A DNA stretch of 50,963 nt from Mariaggregatimicrobium sp964498785 (lineage in GTDB: Bacteria > Zhuqueibacterota > Zhuqueibacteria > Thermofontimicrobiales > Thiofontviventaceae): NCBI GenBank assembly GCA_964498785.1, contig CAZCJL010000042.1:1-50963 (forward strand). Direction: 5' to 3'. Made by a program: the position numbers and the translations under genes. The stretch's first letter is position 1. Each line of letters opens with the position of its first letter. This document shows, piece after piece, positions 25,448 to 34,888 of this stretch. The notes beneath the pieces were generated by a model. It searched no databases, was not told the origin of the DNA, and was given only the letters and a program-made list of their open reading frames with translations.

Positions 25448-26965
25448 TTATAATAGTTTAGATAACTTTTTATCTGACTCCTGTTTAACATAATCATGGA
25501 GTGAGTTTCCATGTGAATCCATAGTTACGACTGCCGGGAATCCTTCTACACGCATTTCCCACACAGCTTCCGGGCTACCGAACTGCTCGAGGCTAACGCT
25601 CGGAATTTTTTTCACACATTGTGCATAAATTTGGGCAGCCCCGCCGATCGCGTGTAAATACACGGAACCGTATTTCTCACAAGCTGCTAATGTTTTTGCT
25701 CCCATACCACCCTTGCCAATTACGGCTTTTATGCCAAATTTTTTGATAATATCTTCCTGATACGGTTCCTCACGAATCGAAGTTGTGGGGCCGGCAGCAA
25801 CAGTTTTATATTCATCACCTTCTTTTAACATTACAGGGCCGCAGTGATAAATGATTCCGTTCTTTATTTTATCGAGGTTACCACCATCATAAAGATATTT
25901 ATGCACTGCGTCCCGGCCTGTAAAAATTGTTCCGTTTAAAAGCACCATATCTCCGACTTTCAGGTTTCTTATTTCTTCTTCTGAAACCGGTGTATTAAGC
26001 ACTTTTACGCCGGACGTTTTCACTTCAAATGTTTCCGGATAATCTTTTTCACCTTCAAATTCGCCGGGGATTTGATACAGCCACTCTTTTACCTCACCGT
26101 TATCGTTCAGCAACACTCCTCTCCTTCGATAAGCCCAGCACATATAGGCAATACTCACGAAAAAAGAGGCTGGTAGTCTGTTGCGAAGCCCAATTTTACA
26201 ACATCCGATAGTAAACTTTCCGCCGAATCCCATCGGGCCAATTTGCATATCATTGGCTTCCTGCATAATTTGATTTTCCAACTGAGCCAACTCGGAAACA
26301 GGATTCATGTCATCCACTTCCCGTAATAACTCATGTTTTGCCCATTCATAACCGCTGGCTCGGTCACCGCCGATACAGACTCCCAAAAAACCAGGGCTGC
26401 ATCCTTTTCCCTGGGCTTGATTAACGGCATCCAGGATACACGCACGTACTCCCTCTAAATCTCTCCCGAACTTTTTTCCGTTAAATTCGGCTGGCAATTT
26501 GTATTGCGTGCTCATATTCTCACACCCACCGCCCTTCTGAATAAGTCGGATTTCTACGTCTTTGTTGTCTTCGCTTTGTTCAAATTTGAACACCGGGCTT
26601 CCTGGTCCCAAATTTGTACCCGAATTTTTTCCCGTCAGGCTATCGACTGAATTTTGGCGTAAATATCCAACTTTTGTCGCTTCGGCGACTGCTTCCCTGA
26701 TCACTTCCTTCATTTTTATTTGATCTGCTCCAACAGGACACTTGACATAGAACGTCAACAATCCGGTATCCTGGCAAATTGGCCGGGAATATCTTTTAGC
26801 CAATCCAATATTCTGCATCACAAGATCCAGCGCAAATTCAGCTTTGGAACTTCCCTGTTCTAATTTCTGTTTCAATGCCATTACTTCTTCAACATCCGCA
26901 GGCAAAAAAGCTGAAGTCCGACGAATCAACTCCAACACATTTTGTTTTAATTTCTCTGTGTTCAT
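25448..26965 (-). CDS. Fumarate hydratase, class I (iron-sulfur)
   Basis: A 505-residue fused alpha/beta class I fumarase of the citric acid cycle, interconverting fumarate and malate with an oxygen-sensitive [4Fe-4S] cluster. The N-terminal domain has RPICQDTG (cluster Cys near residue 64), SGTNLGPGSP, KGGGCENMSTQ and SPGFLGVCIGGDRASGYE. The C-terminal beta-type domain has the FTGRDAVHKYL, YHCGPVM and AVIGKGGMG motifs. L-tartrate dehydratase belongs to the same family, but the single-chain architecture and length match fumarase. AGGAGG precedes the ATG by 5 bases. Confidence 0.94.
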   Translation of the reverse strand: MNTEKLKQNVLELIRRTSAFLPADVEEVMALKQKLEQGSSKAEFALDLVMQNIGLAKRYSRPICQDTGLLTFYVKCPVGADQIKMKEVIREAVAEATKVGYLRQNSVDSLTGKNSGTNLGPGSPVFKFEQSEDNKDVEIRLIQKGGGCENMSTQYKLPAEFNGKKFGRDLEGVRACILDAVNQAQGKGCSPGFLGVCIGGDRASGYEWAKHELLREVDDMNPVSELAQLENQIMQEANDMQIGPMGFGGKFTIGCCKIGLRNRLPASFFVSIAYMCWAYRRRGVLLNDNGEVKEWLYQIPGEFEGEKDYPETFEVKTSGVKVLNTPVSEEEIRNLKVGDMVLLNGTIFTGRDAVHKYLYDGGNLDKIKNGIIYHCGPVMLKEGDEYKTVAAGPTTSIREEPYQEDIIKKFGIKAVIGKGGMGAKTLAACEKYGSVYLHAIGGAAQIYAQCVKKIPSVSLEQFGSPEAVWEMRVEGFPAVVTMDSHGNSLHDYVKQESDKKLSKLL

Positions 26966-27002
26966 TCGTCCTCCTAATAAAAAGTAAATAGATTATTTTT
27001 TA

Positions 27003-27338
27003 TTATAAACTGTTCAGTGCTTCCTCTTCATTCTTATAATGCAATAGTATTTGCTCTAATTTCGCGATTCGGATTAAATTAAGCACCCGGCTGTTTGCGC
27101 CGAATATCCGCAACGTGCCGCCTTTATCACGAAGCTGACGTAAACCAAACAGAAGCGCGCCCAGGCCGGAGCTATCGGTATAACTCACTTTATTCATATC
27201 GACTAAAACACTCTTTACTCCCTGATCTGCACTGACTAAAAACTCTGCTTTTATTTCCGGAGAAATATTGCTATCAAATCTCTCGTCATTTATCCGTATA
27301 AGGGTGATATCATCCCTCATTTCTTTTTCAAAAGACAT
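27003..27338 (-). CDS. STAS-domain anti-sigma-factor antagonist
   Basis: A 111-residue single STAS domain. The phosphorylatable serine lies in the YTDSSGLGALLFG motif (about 56-68), with an Asp before it as in SpoIIAA/RsbV-type antagonists. Such proteins bind an anti-sigma kinase or a phosphatase-controlled partner. No kinase or phosphatase gene is adjacent. I use the ATG at 27338, which has AAGGAGAG 7 bases upstream; the frame stays open for a further 29 codons without a better site. It lies between the fumarase and the restriction-like island. Confidence 0.9.
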   Translation of the reverse strand: MSFEKEMRDDITLIRINDERFDSNISPEIKAEFLVSADQGVKSVLVDMNKVSYTDSSGLGALLFGLRQLRDKGGTLRIFGANSRVLNLIRIAKLEQILLHYKNEEEALNSL

Positions 27339-27425
27339 AATGCTCTCCTTGATCGTTAGATAACTTTTATATAAAAAAACTTCTAAAATATCATTTTCAA
27401 CAAAATTATTTTTTGATATAGCCAA

Positions 27426-27839
27426 TTACAATAATTCGTCAATGTCAATCTTTATTCCATCTTTTACCTTTTTATAAAAGATAAATTTTACCTCGATTTT
27501 CTCACTTAAGCTCTTTTTGGTTTTATATGTCTCAGGTTTTATACTAACTGGTATCTCTCCGATATAACCATCGATTCCTTTTGATTCACCGCCCTGATCC
27601 GAAAATTTATAAGTGGTATCGAAAAGAGCTGCTGTTTTGCTTAAAATCGCTTCTTGAAATTTTAAGCCAATGAATGTTTTTATAATGACTAAATCTTTTA
27701 CCCAACTTGCAATCATATCTGTATCTATTTGATTGATAACAGCTTTAAAATTGTCAACCATTTTTGTAATTTTTTCAGTGGCTTTGTCAATTGCCTCAGG
27801 GTGAGTTTTTAGATACCACTTTTCATTAAAAATTTTGTG
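27426..27839 (-). pseudogene. C-terminal fragment of an MjaI-like restriction endonuclease
   Basis: An open stretch of 137 codons without its own proper start. It runs in frame directly from the TAA of the preceding small gene and contains EKWYLKTHPEAIDKATEKI, DLVIIKTFIGLKFQEAIL and SKGIDGYIGEIPVSIKPETYK. I associate these with MjaI-family type II enzymes; in the last segment D-(x)n-SIK resembles a PD-(D/E)xK-type catalytic strand. Internal ATG codons exist (27761 would give 111 residues), so a short product is possible, but the N-terminal part of the enzyme is absent. No methyltransferase gene is nearby. The family call is from memory of the motif pattern and only moderately sure. Confidence 0.55.
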
Positions 27840-28127
27840 TTATAAATCTAATAAATCTGAAATTAATTTTGCTTTAATAGCTGCTTCAGAAGGTGATAAA
27901 ACAACTTTGGCATTTAATAAATAATATTTTTTATTATGTATTCTTTCTTGAAACACAAGTGCACTAAAAGAACAATTGGCTAACATGAAGTCCAACGCAT
28001 CATCATGATTAAAGCCAGAATTTAAAATTAATTTAAATAAATTATCAAAAGTGAATAATTCATAGACTATATAAAGGCCGACTTGATTTTTGGGAAACTC
28101 TTTTAAAAATCCAAATGTATTATTCAT
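27840..28127 (-). CDS. Small protein coupled to the nuclease-like gene, unknown
   Basis: A 95-residue soluble protein, AT-rich in codon choice. It shows alternating hydrophobic and polar segments suggesting a helical fold, with a KNQVGLYIVYELFTFDNLFKLI start and an ALIRVS-like strand absent. I recognise no family. Its ATG overlaps the stop of the upstream 364-residue gene (TAATG), which argues for translational coupling and a shared function. Its TAA is followed in the same frame by the MjaI-like fragment. Confidence 0.55.
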   Translation of the reverse strand: MNNTFGFLKEFPKNQVGLYIVYELFTFDNLFKLILNSGFNHDDALDFMLANCSFSALVFQERIHNKKYYLLNAKVVLSPSEAAIKAKLISDLLDL

Positions 28128-29221
28128 TATTCTAAATATTTAAAATTAAGATTTAAACGACTTTTTTTGATACTTAAATCTAAACTAAAAATATTGTTAA
28201 CTTCAATACCCAGGGGAGTTAAATACAATTTATCATATTTAGTTGTTGATCTAATCTTTTCTACCAGGCCTAATTCAATGCAAAAATTACAAGTAAAGTT
28301 TAAAATTTCATACATAGTTCTTTTTTTATATAGAACTCCAAATAATCCATTCACAAGATCTAACTTCTTTTGTTCGAAATCTTTATACTTAGGTAGCCAT
28401 TCCCCATTAGTTACTTCAATAAATCTGAAAAACCAGTAGATATTAACCTTAAGCACTGTCCAATTTCCATTAGTTAAAATTTCTAATAAAAGTCTTTTTT
28501 GATCATTTGTCAAATTTATTGAAGGTATATTTACATCCAATGTAGAGATCAAAATAGGATTTAAATTTCCAATATACTCTTTACCATATTGTGTAATAGT
28601 AAAATCTTTTCCATTAGTTAATATCATCTCAAAATCCAGAGCTAATCTCATGTAACAATTAAAATTGGTAGTTTTATAAGATGTAAAGTATTTAGATATT
28701 TCATCGGCTGATAGTTCTTCTTTGTTATAATCTTTGAAAGGTTTCATGATTTTATTCAGCCATCTGAGATAACATATTGTATAATTCTTAGGTTTTGGAA
28801 GAGCTAATCCAAAACTTAAACTTAATTTCGAAATTGTTTTTGAATATAACTTTTTTACTTCATTAAGTGAATACTCTCTAATTATAACATCATTTTCTTT
28901 TCCAAAATCAATTATTTTTCTTTTAAAAATATTATTAGTTTCAGTAGCATAAAGAACACAAAATTTAGTAATGTCCAGGAATTTAATATTTTTATAATTC
29001 ATGACTTGGTTGAAGCAATAATTTAATTTGCTTTTATTATTGATGATAGTTTCTAATTCCACAACCAATTTATTTCTTTCAAAGTTTTCAACAATAAAAT
29101 CTATACGGCCAAAATCTGTTGTGATTTCTTGTCCAACTTTTGAATAAATTTCATAGTCTAAAGAATAACTCAAAAAATCTAAATTATTTAGCAATGTCCA
29201 CTGAACTAAAGATTCATTCAT
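28127..29221 (-). CDS. Putative PD-(D/E)xK-like nuclease, restriction-type
   Basis: A 364-residue protein. The N-terminal part (about 25-80) carries a pattern like the PD-(D/E)xK core: GRIDFIV (D41), then KLVVELET (E55, E57, an ExE variant as in BamHI-type enzymes), then a QxxxY-like NQVMNYKN. The rest is unassigned; two stretches (about 160-260 and 270-350) could be winged-helix DNA-binding regions. The DNA is visibly more AT-rich than the helicase gene next to it, which suggests horizontal acquisition. No ribosome binding site is obvious before the ATG. The nuclease assignment is inference from motif spacing. It could alternatively be a regulator or an abortive-infection protein. Confidence 0.5.
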   Translation of the reverse strand: MNESLVQWTLLNNLDFLSYSLDYEIYSKVGQEITTDFGRIDFIVENFERNKLVVELETIINNKSKLNYCFNQVMNYKNIKFLDITKFCVLYATETNNIFKRKIIDFGKENDVIIREYSLNEVKKLYSKTISKLSLSFGLALPKPKNYTICYLRWLNKIMKPFKDYNKEELSADEISKYFTSYKTTNFNCYMRLALDFEMILTNGKDFTITQYGKEYIGNLNPILISTLDVNIPSINLTNDQKRLLLEILTNGNWTVLKVNIYWFFRFIEVTNGEWLPKYKDFEQKKLDLVNGLFGVLYKKRTMYEILNFTCNFCIELGLVEKIRSTTKYDKLYLTPLGIEVNNIFSLDLSIKKSRLNLNFKYLE

Positions 29222-29476
29222 ATTAGTACGCTAGTCTAACAATAATTATTTGCTATTGGCACACTCAGAATTTCCTTTTAAAAATAAAAGATTAAACTGT
29301 AACAAAATATAATAAAAACGATAAAATAGCAAGATTTTTTTTTCTTTTCTTGGCGGAATTCTTTTCAAAAAAGAAGAAGACATAAGAATCATCGGTTGTT
29401 ACAACCTGGGGCAGAAAAATTATAATACATGGTCATTTTGCAAAGTTGCCATAAATCAGCACCAGTGATCGAAACA

Positions 29477-31747
29477 TTATGAACCGACGTCAGACAGGTC
29501 GAGCAAGCGAAGTGCGTTTTTTTTGCCATCCTCCCCCACTTCAAGAAGCGGGCCCACACAGGAGGGACACCCGGTTTTGCACGGACATTCGAGAATGAGT
29601 TGTCGTGCCGCGGAGAGAAGCTCACCGTGCATATTATACATTTTCTTGCTGAATCCGACGCCATTGGGATAGCTATCGTAAATATAAATTGTCGGGTTCC
29701 CGGAAAATGGCGCCCGCACCATAGGAATCGTTCGCACATCCCGCGGATCCCCCATCACATACAACGGAACAATATTCGCCATCACATTCGATAGCGCAAC
29801 CAGCGCGTTGCTAAAATCTTCCGAACTTAATGTAAGCTCTTTATGTATTTCCTCACTCAATTCCCACCAATAAGACGTTGTGTGCATTTCCATTTCCGGC
29901 AGATTAATCACGCCAACACCAATATTTTCATGCGTATGAAATTTTATCTTTTTATACATCGTGGTCAGACGAGTGACACTGACTTCTCCGTACGCCTTTT
30001 GTCCCTGTTTCAGGCTTTCAGATTCAAAAACATCCAGTACTTTTAAATTTGTTTTGGTCTGGGCATCGGTGTAATGATCGACCCACACTTCGTGGACATA
30101 CGCTTTTCGCCGCTCCCAGTCCAGTTTATCCACGTGATATTGCCGGCTTTCGTGAATGTAAATTGCTTCTTCGTGGATCAATTCCGGCGCGCTGAAATAA
30201 TCGACCTCGCCGATCACCCGATCGGCGGTGGTGGTGTCGATAATGACAAAATTTTCCGGGGACGCGCTCCGCAAACTAACCGCTTCAGCCGGATAAATTT
30301 CACTGGTCCAGTGCCAGCGGTTCCCCGCGTGATGCAGAACATTATGCTCTTCCAAATAGGATAGAATTTCTTCAGTTGCATCCACACCGAATTGTTCACC
30401 ATCTTCAAACGGCAATTCAAAAGCCGCGCATTTGAGATGGCTCATCAGAATAATGAGATTATTCGGATCGACAATCCCGGCTTCCGGAGATTTATCAAAA
30501 AAATATTCCGGGTGATTGATAATATACTGATCTAACGGAGCGCTGGATGCAATAAGTACAGCTACCGACGTTTCCGACCTTCGCCCCGATCGTCCGGCCT
30601 GCTGCCACGAACTGGTGATAGTTCCGGGATATCCGGCCATCAAACATACGGATAGTTGTCCGATATCGATTCCCAATTCCAGCGCGTTCGTGCTCACTAC
30701 TCCTAAAATGTCGCCATTTCGCAAGCCCCGCTCAATTTCTCTTCGTTCATTGGGAAGATACCCGCCACGGTAACCGCGAATTAATTTGGGCGATTTTTTT
30801 AAGCTTTGCATGATTTCTTTCAGATAGGTCACTAAAATTTCGACGCGCAACCGGCTGCGGGCAAATACGATTGTTTGGACATTTGCGGCTAAAAATTTTC
30901 TGGCGAGCAGCCGCACCTCATTTAAAACAGATCGGCGAATACCCAACTCATAATTTACGACCGGCGGATTATAGAGGATAAAATGCTTCTCCCCTCGAGG
31001 GGCTCCGTTATTATCAACTAATTCAAACTCTTTTTCCAGTAATTTTTCTGCAAGCTGTTTTGGATTGGCAATTGTAGCGGAACAACAAATAAACAAAGGC
31101 TCGGAACCGTAAAATTTGCAAATACGCTCCAGTCGCCGCATGACGTTGCTAAAATGACTTCCCATCACACCACGATAATAATGCAATTCATCAATTACAA
31201 TATATTTCAGGTTTTCAAATAATTTGATCCATTTTGTATGGTTGGGTAAAATACCCTGATGCAGCATATCCGGGTTCGTGATGACAATATGTCCGGCTGT
31301 TCGGATCGCTTTACGTGCCGAAGCAGGAGTGTCGCCATCAAACGTATACGTTTTAATATTTCGGCCAAGCTTCGCGGAAATTTCATAAAGCTCGTGTAAT
31401 TGATCTTGTGCAAGGGCTTTGGTCGGAAATATGTAAAGCGCACGCGAGTTATAATCATCGAGAATTCCATTCAAAACTGGTATGTTGTAACATAATGTTT
31501 TGCCTGAAGCTGTTGGGGTAACGACAACCACATTCTTCCCGAATACGATCTGTTTGAGAGCTGTCGCCTGGTGGGTGTACAACTTTTTAATTCCTCGTTC
31601 AGCGAGGATATCAATTAAATCCTCACGGTATTCTGACGGAAAATCATCATAAACAGCCTCTCGCGCCTTTATCTTTCTCCATTGTGTAATATTTTTTTGA
31701 AGTTGCGGATCTTTTTTCAGAACATCAAGAATTTGTTCAAGATTCAT
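29477..31747 (-). CDS. mrfA: MrfA/Hrq1-type DEAD-box-like DNA helicase
   Basis: A 756-residue superfamily 2 helicase. Motif I is TPTASGKT (77-84), motif II DELH (186-189), motif III CSATI, and the second RecA domain has VVSTNALELGIDIG and QQAGRSGRR. A C-terminal MZB-like region ends with four cysteines at 721, 723, 727 and 730 (CPCKTGCPSC). These match MrfA (YprA) of Bacillus, a 3'-5' translocase acting with nuclease MrfB in repair of mitomycin-type lesions, and eukaryotic Hrq1. No mrfB gene is adjacent. It is higher in GC than the island downstream of it. Confidence 0.92.
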   Translation of the reverse strand: MNLEQILDVLKKDPQLQKNITQWRKIKAREAVYDDFPSEYREDLIDILAERGIKKLYTHQATALKQIVFGKNVVVVTPTASGKTLCYNIPVLNGILDDYNSRALYIFPTKALAQDQLHELYEISAKLGRNIKTYTFDGDTPASARKAIRTAGHIVITNPDMLHQGILPNHTKWIKLFENLKYIVIDELHYYRGVMGSHFSNVMRRLERICKFYGSEPLFICCSATIANPKQLAEKLLEKEFELVDNNGAPRGEKHFILYNPPVVNYELGIRRSVLNEVRLLARKFLAANVQTIVFARSRLRVEILVTYLKEIMQSLKKSPKLIRGYRGGYLPNERREIERGLRNGDILGVVSTNALELGIDIGQLSVCLMAGYPGTITSSWQQAGRSGRRSETSVAVLIASSAPLDQYIINHPEYFFDKSPEAGIVDPNNLIILMSHLKCAAFELPFEDGEQFGVDATEEILSYLEEHNVLHHAGNRWHWTSEIYPAEAVSLRSASPENFVIIDTTTADRVIGEVDYFSAPELIHEEAIYIHESRQYHVDKLDWERRKAYVHEVWVDHYTDAQTKTNLKVLDVFESESLKQGQKAYGEVSVTRLTTMYKKIKFHTHENIGVGVINLPEMEMHTTSYWWELSEEIHKELTLSSEDFSNALVALSNVMANIVPLYVMGDPRDVRTIPMVRAPFSGNPTIYIYDSYPNGVGFSKKMYNMHGELLSAARQLILECPCKTGCPSCVGPLLEVGEDGKKNALRLLDLSDVGS

Positions 31748-32237
31748 ATATATTTTCCAGCGTTTTTCCTGTGTTAATACAATGTAAAATAATACATGAA
31801 AGCTATAAAGTCAACTAAAATTTACTGATTGAAAAATTCCTCAAGGAAAATCAACTTAACAGGTTGTCGAAGAAACTCCCACACGTCTAATAAATACAGA
31901 ATTTATAATTGCCACTCGATTCGTAATCACTTTGTATCGATGTACAATACCTCAGGGAGGTTGTTTCTTAAAAACCTGCAAATCATGTCTTACTACACAT
32001 CATTATTTAACTAATATTCGCAAATGTTTAACTATACCCAACTACTTTCTTAATATTATGGCAATCAAAATTCCAATCAGAATATCATAACGTAATATCG
32101 AATCAATTCTTGTAAATTATAATTCATTGAGTTAACAATGATAGTATTTTGCAGATAAATTATATTCACCCTAAATACCTTCATGAGCAATTTTTTTATT
32201 TTTTTATTGTTTTTTTTCACTTTTTTATTTTTTTTAC

Positions 32238-32266
32238 TTGACAAATCAAGATTTATTTTGTATATT
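32238..32266 (+). promoter_or_regulatory. Strong sigma-70-type promoter
   Basis: TTGACA (perfect), a 17-base spacer and TATATT (one mismatch). A T-rich tract of about 45 bases directly upstream could act as an UP element. No start codon with a ribosome binding site follows before the terminator-like hairpin, so the likely product is an untranslated RNA. Confidence 0.7.
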
Positions 32267-32272
32267 AGAGTC

Positions 32273-32405
32273 GTAATTTTAATGTTATTTGTTGTTATAA
32301 TTTTTATATCGCAAATAAGAGTTGTCTCCCCCCTAATCTCAATTTATTGTGATATAATAGGATCGAGAAACCCATGTTACACAGCCTCGTAGCATGGGTT
32401 TTTCA
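32273..32405 (+). ncRNA. Candidate small RNA of about 130 nt with a C-rich loop
   Basis: The unit runs from the expected start site of the promoter at 32238-32266 to the hairpin with T-tail at 32368-32404. In between, 32310-32321 and 32338-32352 can pair (CGC-AATAA-GAG with CTC-TTATT-GTG, two bulges), leaving a 16-base loop that contains TCTCCCCCCT (32325-32334). An exposed C-run could pair with Shine-Dalgarno sequences. An extended -10-like TGATATAAT at 32350-32358 could instead start a much shorter RNA. No known RNA family is recognised. Confidence 0.5.
32368..32404 (+). terminator. Intrinsic terminator of the candidate small RNA
   Basis: The 13-bp arms AAACCCATGTTAC and GTAGCATGGGTTT pair with one T-G wobble around an 8-base loop and are followed by TTTCATTTT. 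Confidence 0.8.
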
Positions 32406-32482
32406 TTTTAAACGAATTTGAATCTTTTTAAATAGTGCCCGAACGAAAACTACCTTTTTTCTTTATAAACATATAACAAAGT

Positions 32483-32626
32483 ATGGCGGTATTTCCGATT
32501 CTGTTCATTTTTACTGCTTTGGTGAACGCTAATTCTGTATCAGAAAAACAAGCGCCACTTAAACCTTTTCCTTATGATCTTAACATAAAAGAAGATATTT
32601 CGAAAATTAAAATTAGTCACATTTGA
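32483..32626 (+). CDS. Possible 47-residue secreted peptide or gene remnant
   Basis: The frame begins MAVFPILFIFTALVNANS, which reads like a signal peptide, followed by a short charged tail ending SHI and TGA. No ribosome binding site is visible. It could equally be the 5' remnant of a longer exported protein gene. Listed because the signal-like start is distinctive. Confidence 0.25.
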   Translation: MAVFPILFIFTALVNANSVSEKQAPLKPFPYDLNIKEDISKIKISHI

Positions 32627-32770
32627 TCGAACATTTTTAAAAGGCGCATCCCATAAAAATTAAATCAATCAACAAAAATGCATTGATTTTTTATTATAAA
32701 AGCGTTACATTAAACAATAAAAAAACTGGGTTCACTCAGATATAATTCACAATTCTGAAGGAGTAAAACA

Positions 32771-33316
32771 ATGAAGGCGAACGCAGAAAATCAAAACTCA
32801 ACAAATAACACTGCGACAACTCAAAAGCAACGAATACAGAACAGATTACTTCCTTTTATTACTGGTTTAATCGTTGGGATTGCGCTTACCGCAATTATTG
32901 GTTGGTTGTCGATGCCCGGCATGATGCTGTGGGAACACCAGAGCCGATATGAGAGTGTTGAGGAAACCTGCACACAGTTAAAAACTGCTATCGAAGCCAA
33001 TGGGTGGAGCAATCCTGCAATTCGTGATATGAATAAAACGATGGCCAAACATGGCGTTCAGATGGAAAAACAAGTCAGAATTGTTGAGCTATGCAATGCA
33101 AAATATGCCAAAGACGTTCTTACAACGAATCCTGAAGTTTCAACACTAATGCCGTGCGCCTGGGGCGTGTATAAAGGCAACGATGGCAAAATATACATCG
33201 CAGGAATGAACATGGGCCTTATGGGCAAGATGTTCGGCGGAAATATTGCTAAAGTTATGGGAGGATATGTTTCAAAAGATGAAACCCAAATGCTTAAAGA
33301 CATTATTTATGAATAA
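32771..33316 (+). CDS. DUF302 domain protein, membrane-anchored
   Basis: A 181-residue protein with a polar N-terminus (about 27 residues), one transmembrane segment (about 28-48) and an external DUF302-like domain. Features of that domain are the ESVEETCTQLKTAIEANGW start, KQVRIVELCNAKYA, the CAWGVYKGNDGKIYIAG segment with a conserved Cys, and GLMGKMFGGNIAKVM. DUF302 proteins occur in sulfur and redox contexts; their biochemical role is not settled. AAGGAG lies 8 bases before the ATG. It stands alone. Confidence 0.85.
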   Translation: MKANAENQNSTNNTATTQKQRIQNRLLPFITGLIVGIALTAIIGWLSMPGMMLWEHQSRYESVEETCTQLKTAIEANGWSNPAIRDMNKTMAKHGVQMEKQVRIVELCNAKYAKDVLTTNPEVSTLMPCAWGVYKGNDGKIYIAGMNMGLMGKMFGGNIAKVMGGYVSKDETQMLKDIIYE

Positions 33317-33514
33317 CACATTGTATTTTTTAAATCATGCTTCCGGATAACCCTTGTTATTCACATTTTATTTTTACTCTTGTCAGGTCGGACCGGGCAA
33401 AAGGCATTTTTTTATAGAACACACCTGCACGGAATTTTCAATGAAAATGAAAAACAAACTTCTGGTTCAATTCATAGAATATTAATCCTTTGAAGCATTC
33501 GCGGGCTAAAAAAT

Positions 33515-34888
33515 ATGAATAAACAAATTTTGCTCATATCTGCCTTTTTTATCTTTACCTCTTTTGCAACAAATACTTTTACTCAGGAATTTGATAGCAC
33601 ATTCACAATTAATCAAATGCGATTACCGGAAAAACCGGGCGAAAACGCCAAAAATTTGTATTCTTCTATTGAAGATGAAATTGCGAATATTTTATTGGAT
33701 GAAGTCAGAAATCTAAGGTTATACGATGTTATTGTGGGCATTGAAATCGATTCAGATGAGAGCTTTATGACCGGACAGAATATAATCGATTTCAGGCAAA
33801 TATCCCGGTTTGTGGAAGCCATTGTTATCTCTGAGGTTGACTTTTCTCAGCACGGTGTTCCGCCGGTGCCGGAGGATGATTATTTTCAAATCGATGGAAG
33901 TGTAAAGGATTTATTTGATCAGAATGGCGATGAAAAATATTCAAATAATGTTCATACAGAATTGCATTTAAACGCGTGGATCGTTGATATTAAAACGCAA
34001 CAGGTTGTCGCGCCATTTACAATCGATGTTTTTTACACAGGTGGATCACGACAGAAATCCCGGGCAAAAGCAATGAGCCAATTGAAAGAAAAAACGATCT
34101 ATCAACTAAAATGGTTCTATTGGCTGGCAACCGAGATAACAAAAAGTCAGGATAATATACGGGAGCTACCAATTGGCACAGACATGATGATCAGGAAAAA
34201 TGAGCTTTTTGAAATCATTGAACCCGACCGCACAATAGAAACAGCGGACGGCGAACTCATTATCCTCGGTGGCCCGGTTGCAATTGCTGCTATTGCTGAT
34301 ACGGCGAAAAACCACAGCCAACTGAAAATAATACGCCAGTGGCGCGATGATTATCCTGGAAGTTGGGCAGTGGAACATCCTCGTCAATTCTATGCACTGC
34401 AATTCTCTTATGTCCCTCCTGTGACAGATACTTACTCTCAGTTCGCAATCCAGTTCAATGCCAGGCCACTTCGGTCACTTGACTGGGGTTTTGGCGCACA
34501 ATTCATTAAAGTGGTTGATTCTTTTGATGATAATGATTACGGATTTGGTTTTGGCGGATTCGGTATGTATCGCTTTTTAAATTTGGCCAGGCTCGATCTG
34601 GGCGCCAAAATCGGATGTGATCTGGATATTCCGTTCAGAAATGATGATGATGATCAAACTGTCAGCGCCGGGTTGTTATCTACCCACATCGGTGTTGTTG
34701 CCGAGTTTCTGATTTCAGCAAAAGTGGATCTCGTCCTGATGGCCGGATACCGTTTCGGATTAAAATCAAAAGAGTGGTCACATTCCGAAGATGAAGAATC
34801 TTATGATGCCTACTGGGAAAATGAAGCGCCTGAAGTGGATAATACAGGGTTCACGATTTCCGTGGGGACAATATTTTTGTTTAAATAA
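33515..34888 (+). CDS. Exported protein with CsgG-like N-part and outer-membrane beta-barrel-like C-part
   Basis: A 457-residue protein with a signal peptide (about 1-23). Residues 35-210 resemble the alpha/beta fold of CsgG/FlgT-type proteins that assess a lipoprotein or a stress-linked secretion channel, but the match is loose. From about residue 290 on, the sequence alternates polar and hydrophobic residues with aromatic belts (FGFGGFGMYRFL, AEFLISAKVDLVLMAGYRFG) and ends FTISVGTIFLFK, a typical outer-membrane strand ending in an aromatic-Lys. It is probably an outer-membrane protein of unknown role. No strong ribosome binding site is visible. Confidence 0.6.
   Translation: MNKQILLISAFFIFTSFATNTFTQEFDSTFTINQMRLPEKPGENAKNLYSSIEDEIANILLDEVRNLRLYDVIVGIEIDSDESFMTGQNIIDFRQISRFVEAIVISEVDFSQHGVPPVPEDDYFQIDGSVKDLFDQNGDEKYSNNVHTELHLNAWIVDIKTQQVVAPFTIDVFYTGGSRQKSRAKAMSQLKEKTIYQLKWFYWLATEITKSQDNIRELPIGTDMMIRKNELFEIIEPDRTIETADGELIILGGPVAIAAIADTAKNHSQLKIIRQWRDDYPGSWAVEHPRQFYALQFSYVPPVTDTYSQFAIQFNARPLRSLDWGFGAQFIKVVDSFDDNDYGFGFGGFGMYRFLNLARLDLGAKIGCDLDIPFRNDDDDQTVSAGLLSTHIGVVAEFLISAKVDLVLMAGYRFGLKSKEWSHSEDEESYDAYWENEAPEVDNTGFTISVGTIFLFK

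Larger units (their letters stand above)
31748..32770. other. 1-kb AT-rich region with a candidate small RNA and no firm gene
   Basis: Open frames here are short and biased by T-runs. The region contains a well-formed promoter at 32238-32266, a hairpin with T-tail at 32368-32404 and a 47-codon frame at 32483-32626; these are listed separately. The rest shows nothing I can name. Confidence 0.6.

Noticed and set aside
31829..32014. Plus-strand short frame after the MrfA gene
   Set aside because: No ribosome binding site, no domain, AT-rich; most likely random.
32183..32392. Plus-strand frame of about 69 codons upstream of the DUF302 gene
   Set aside because: Its first part is a run of T-rich codons in the promoter's upstream DNA and its end lies in the terminator hairpin; no ribosome binding site.
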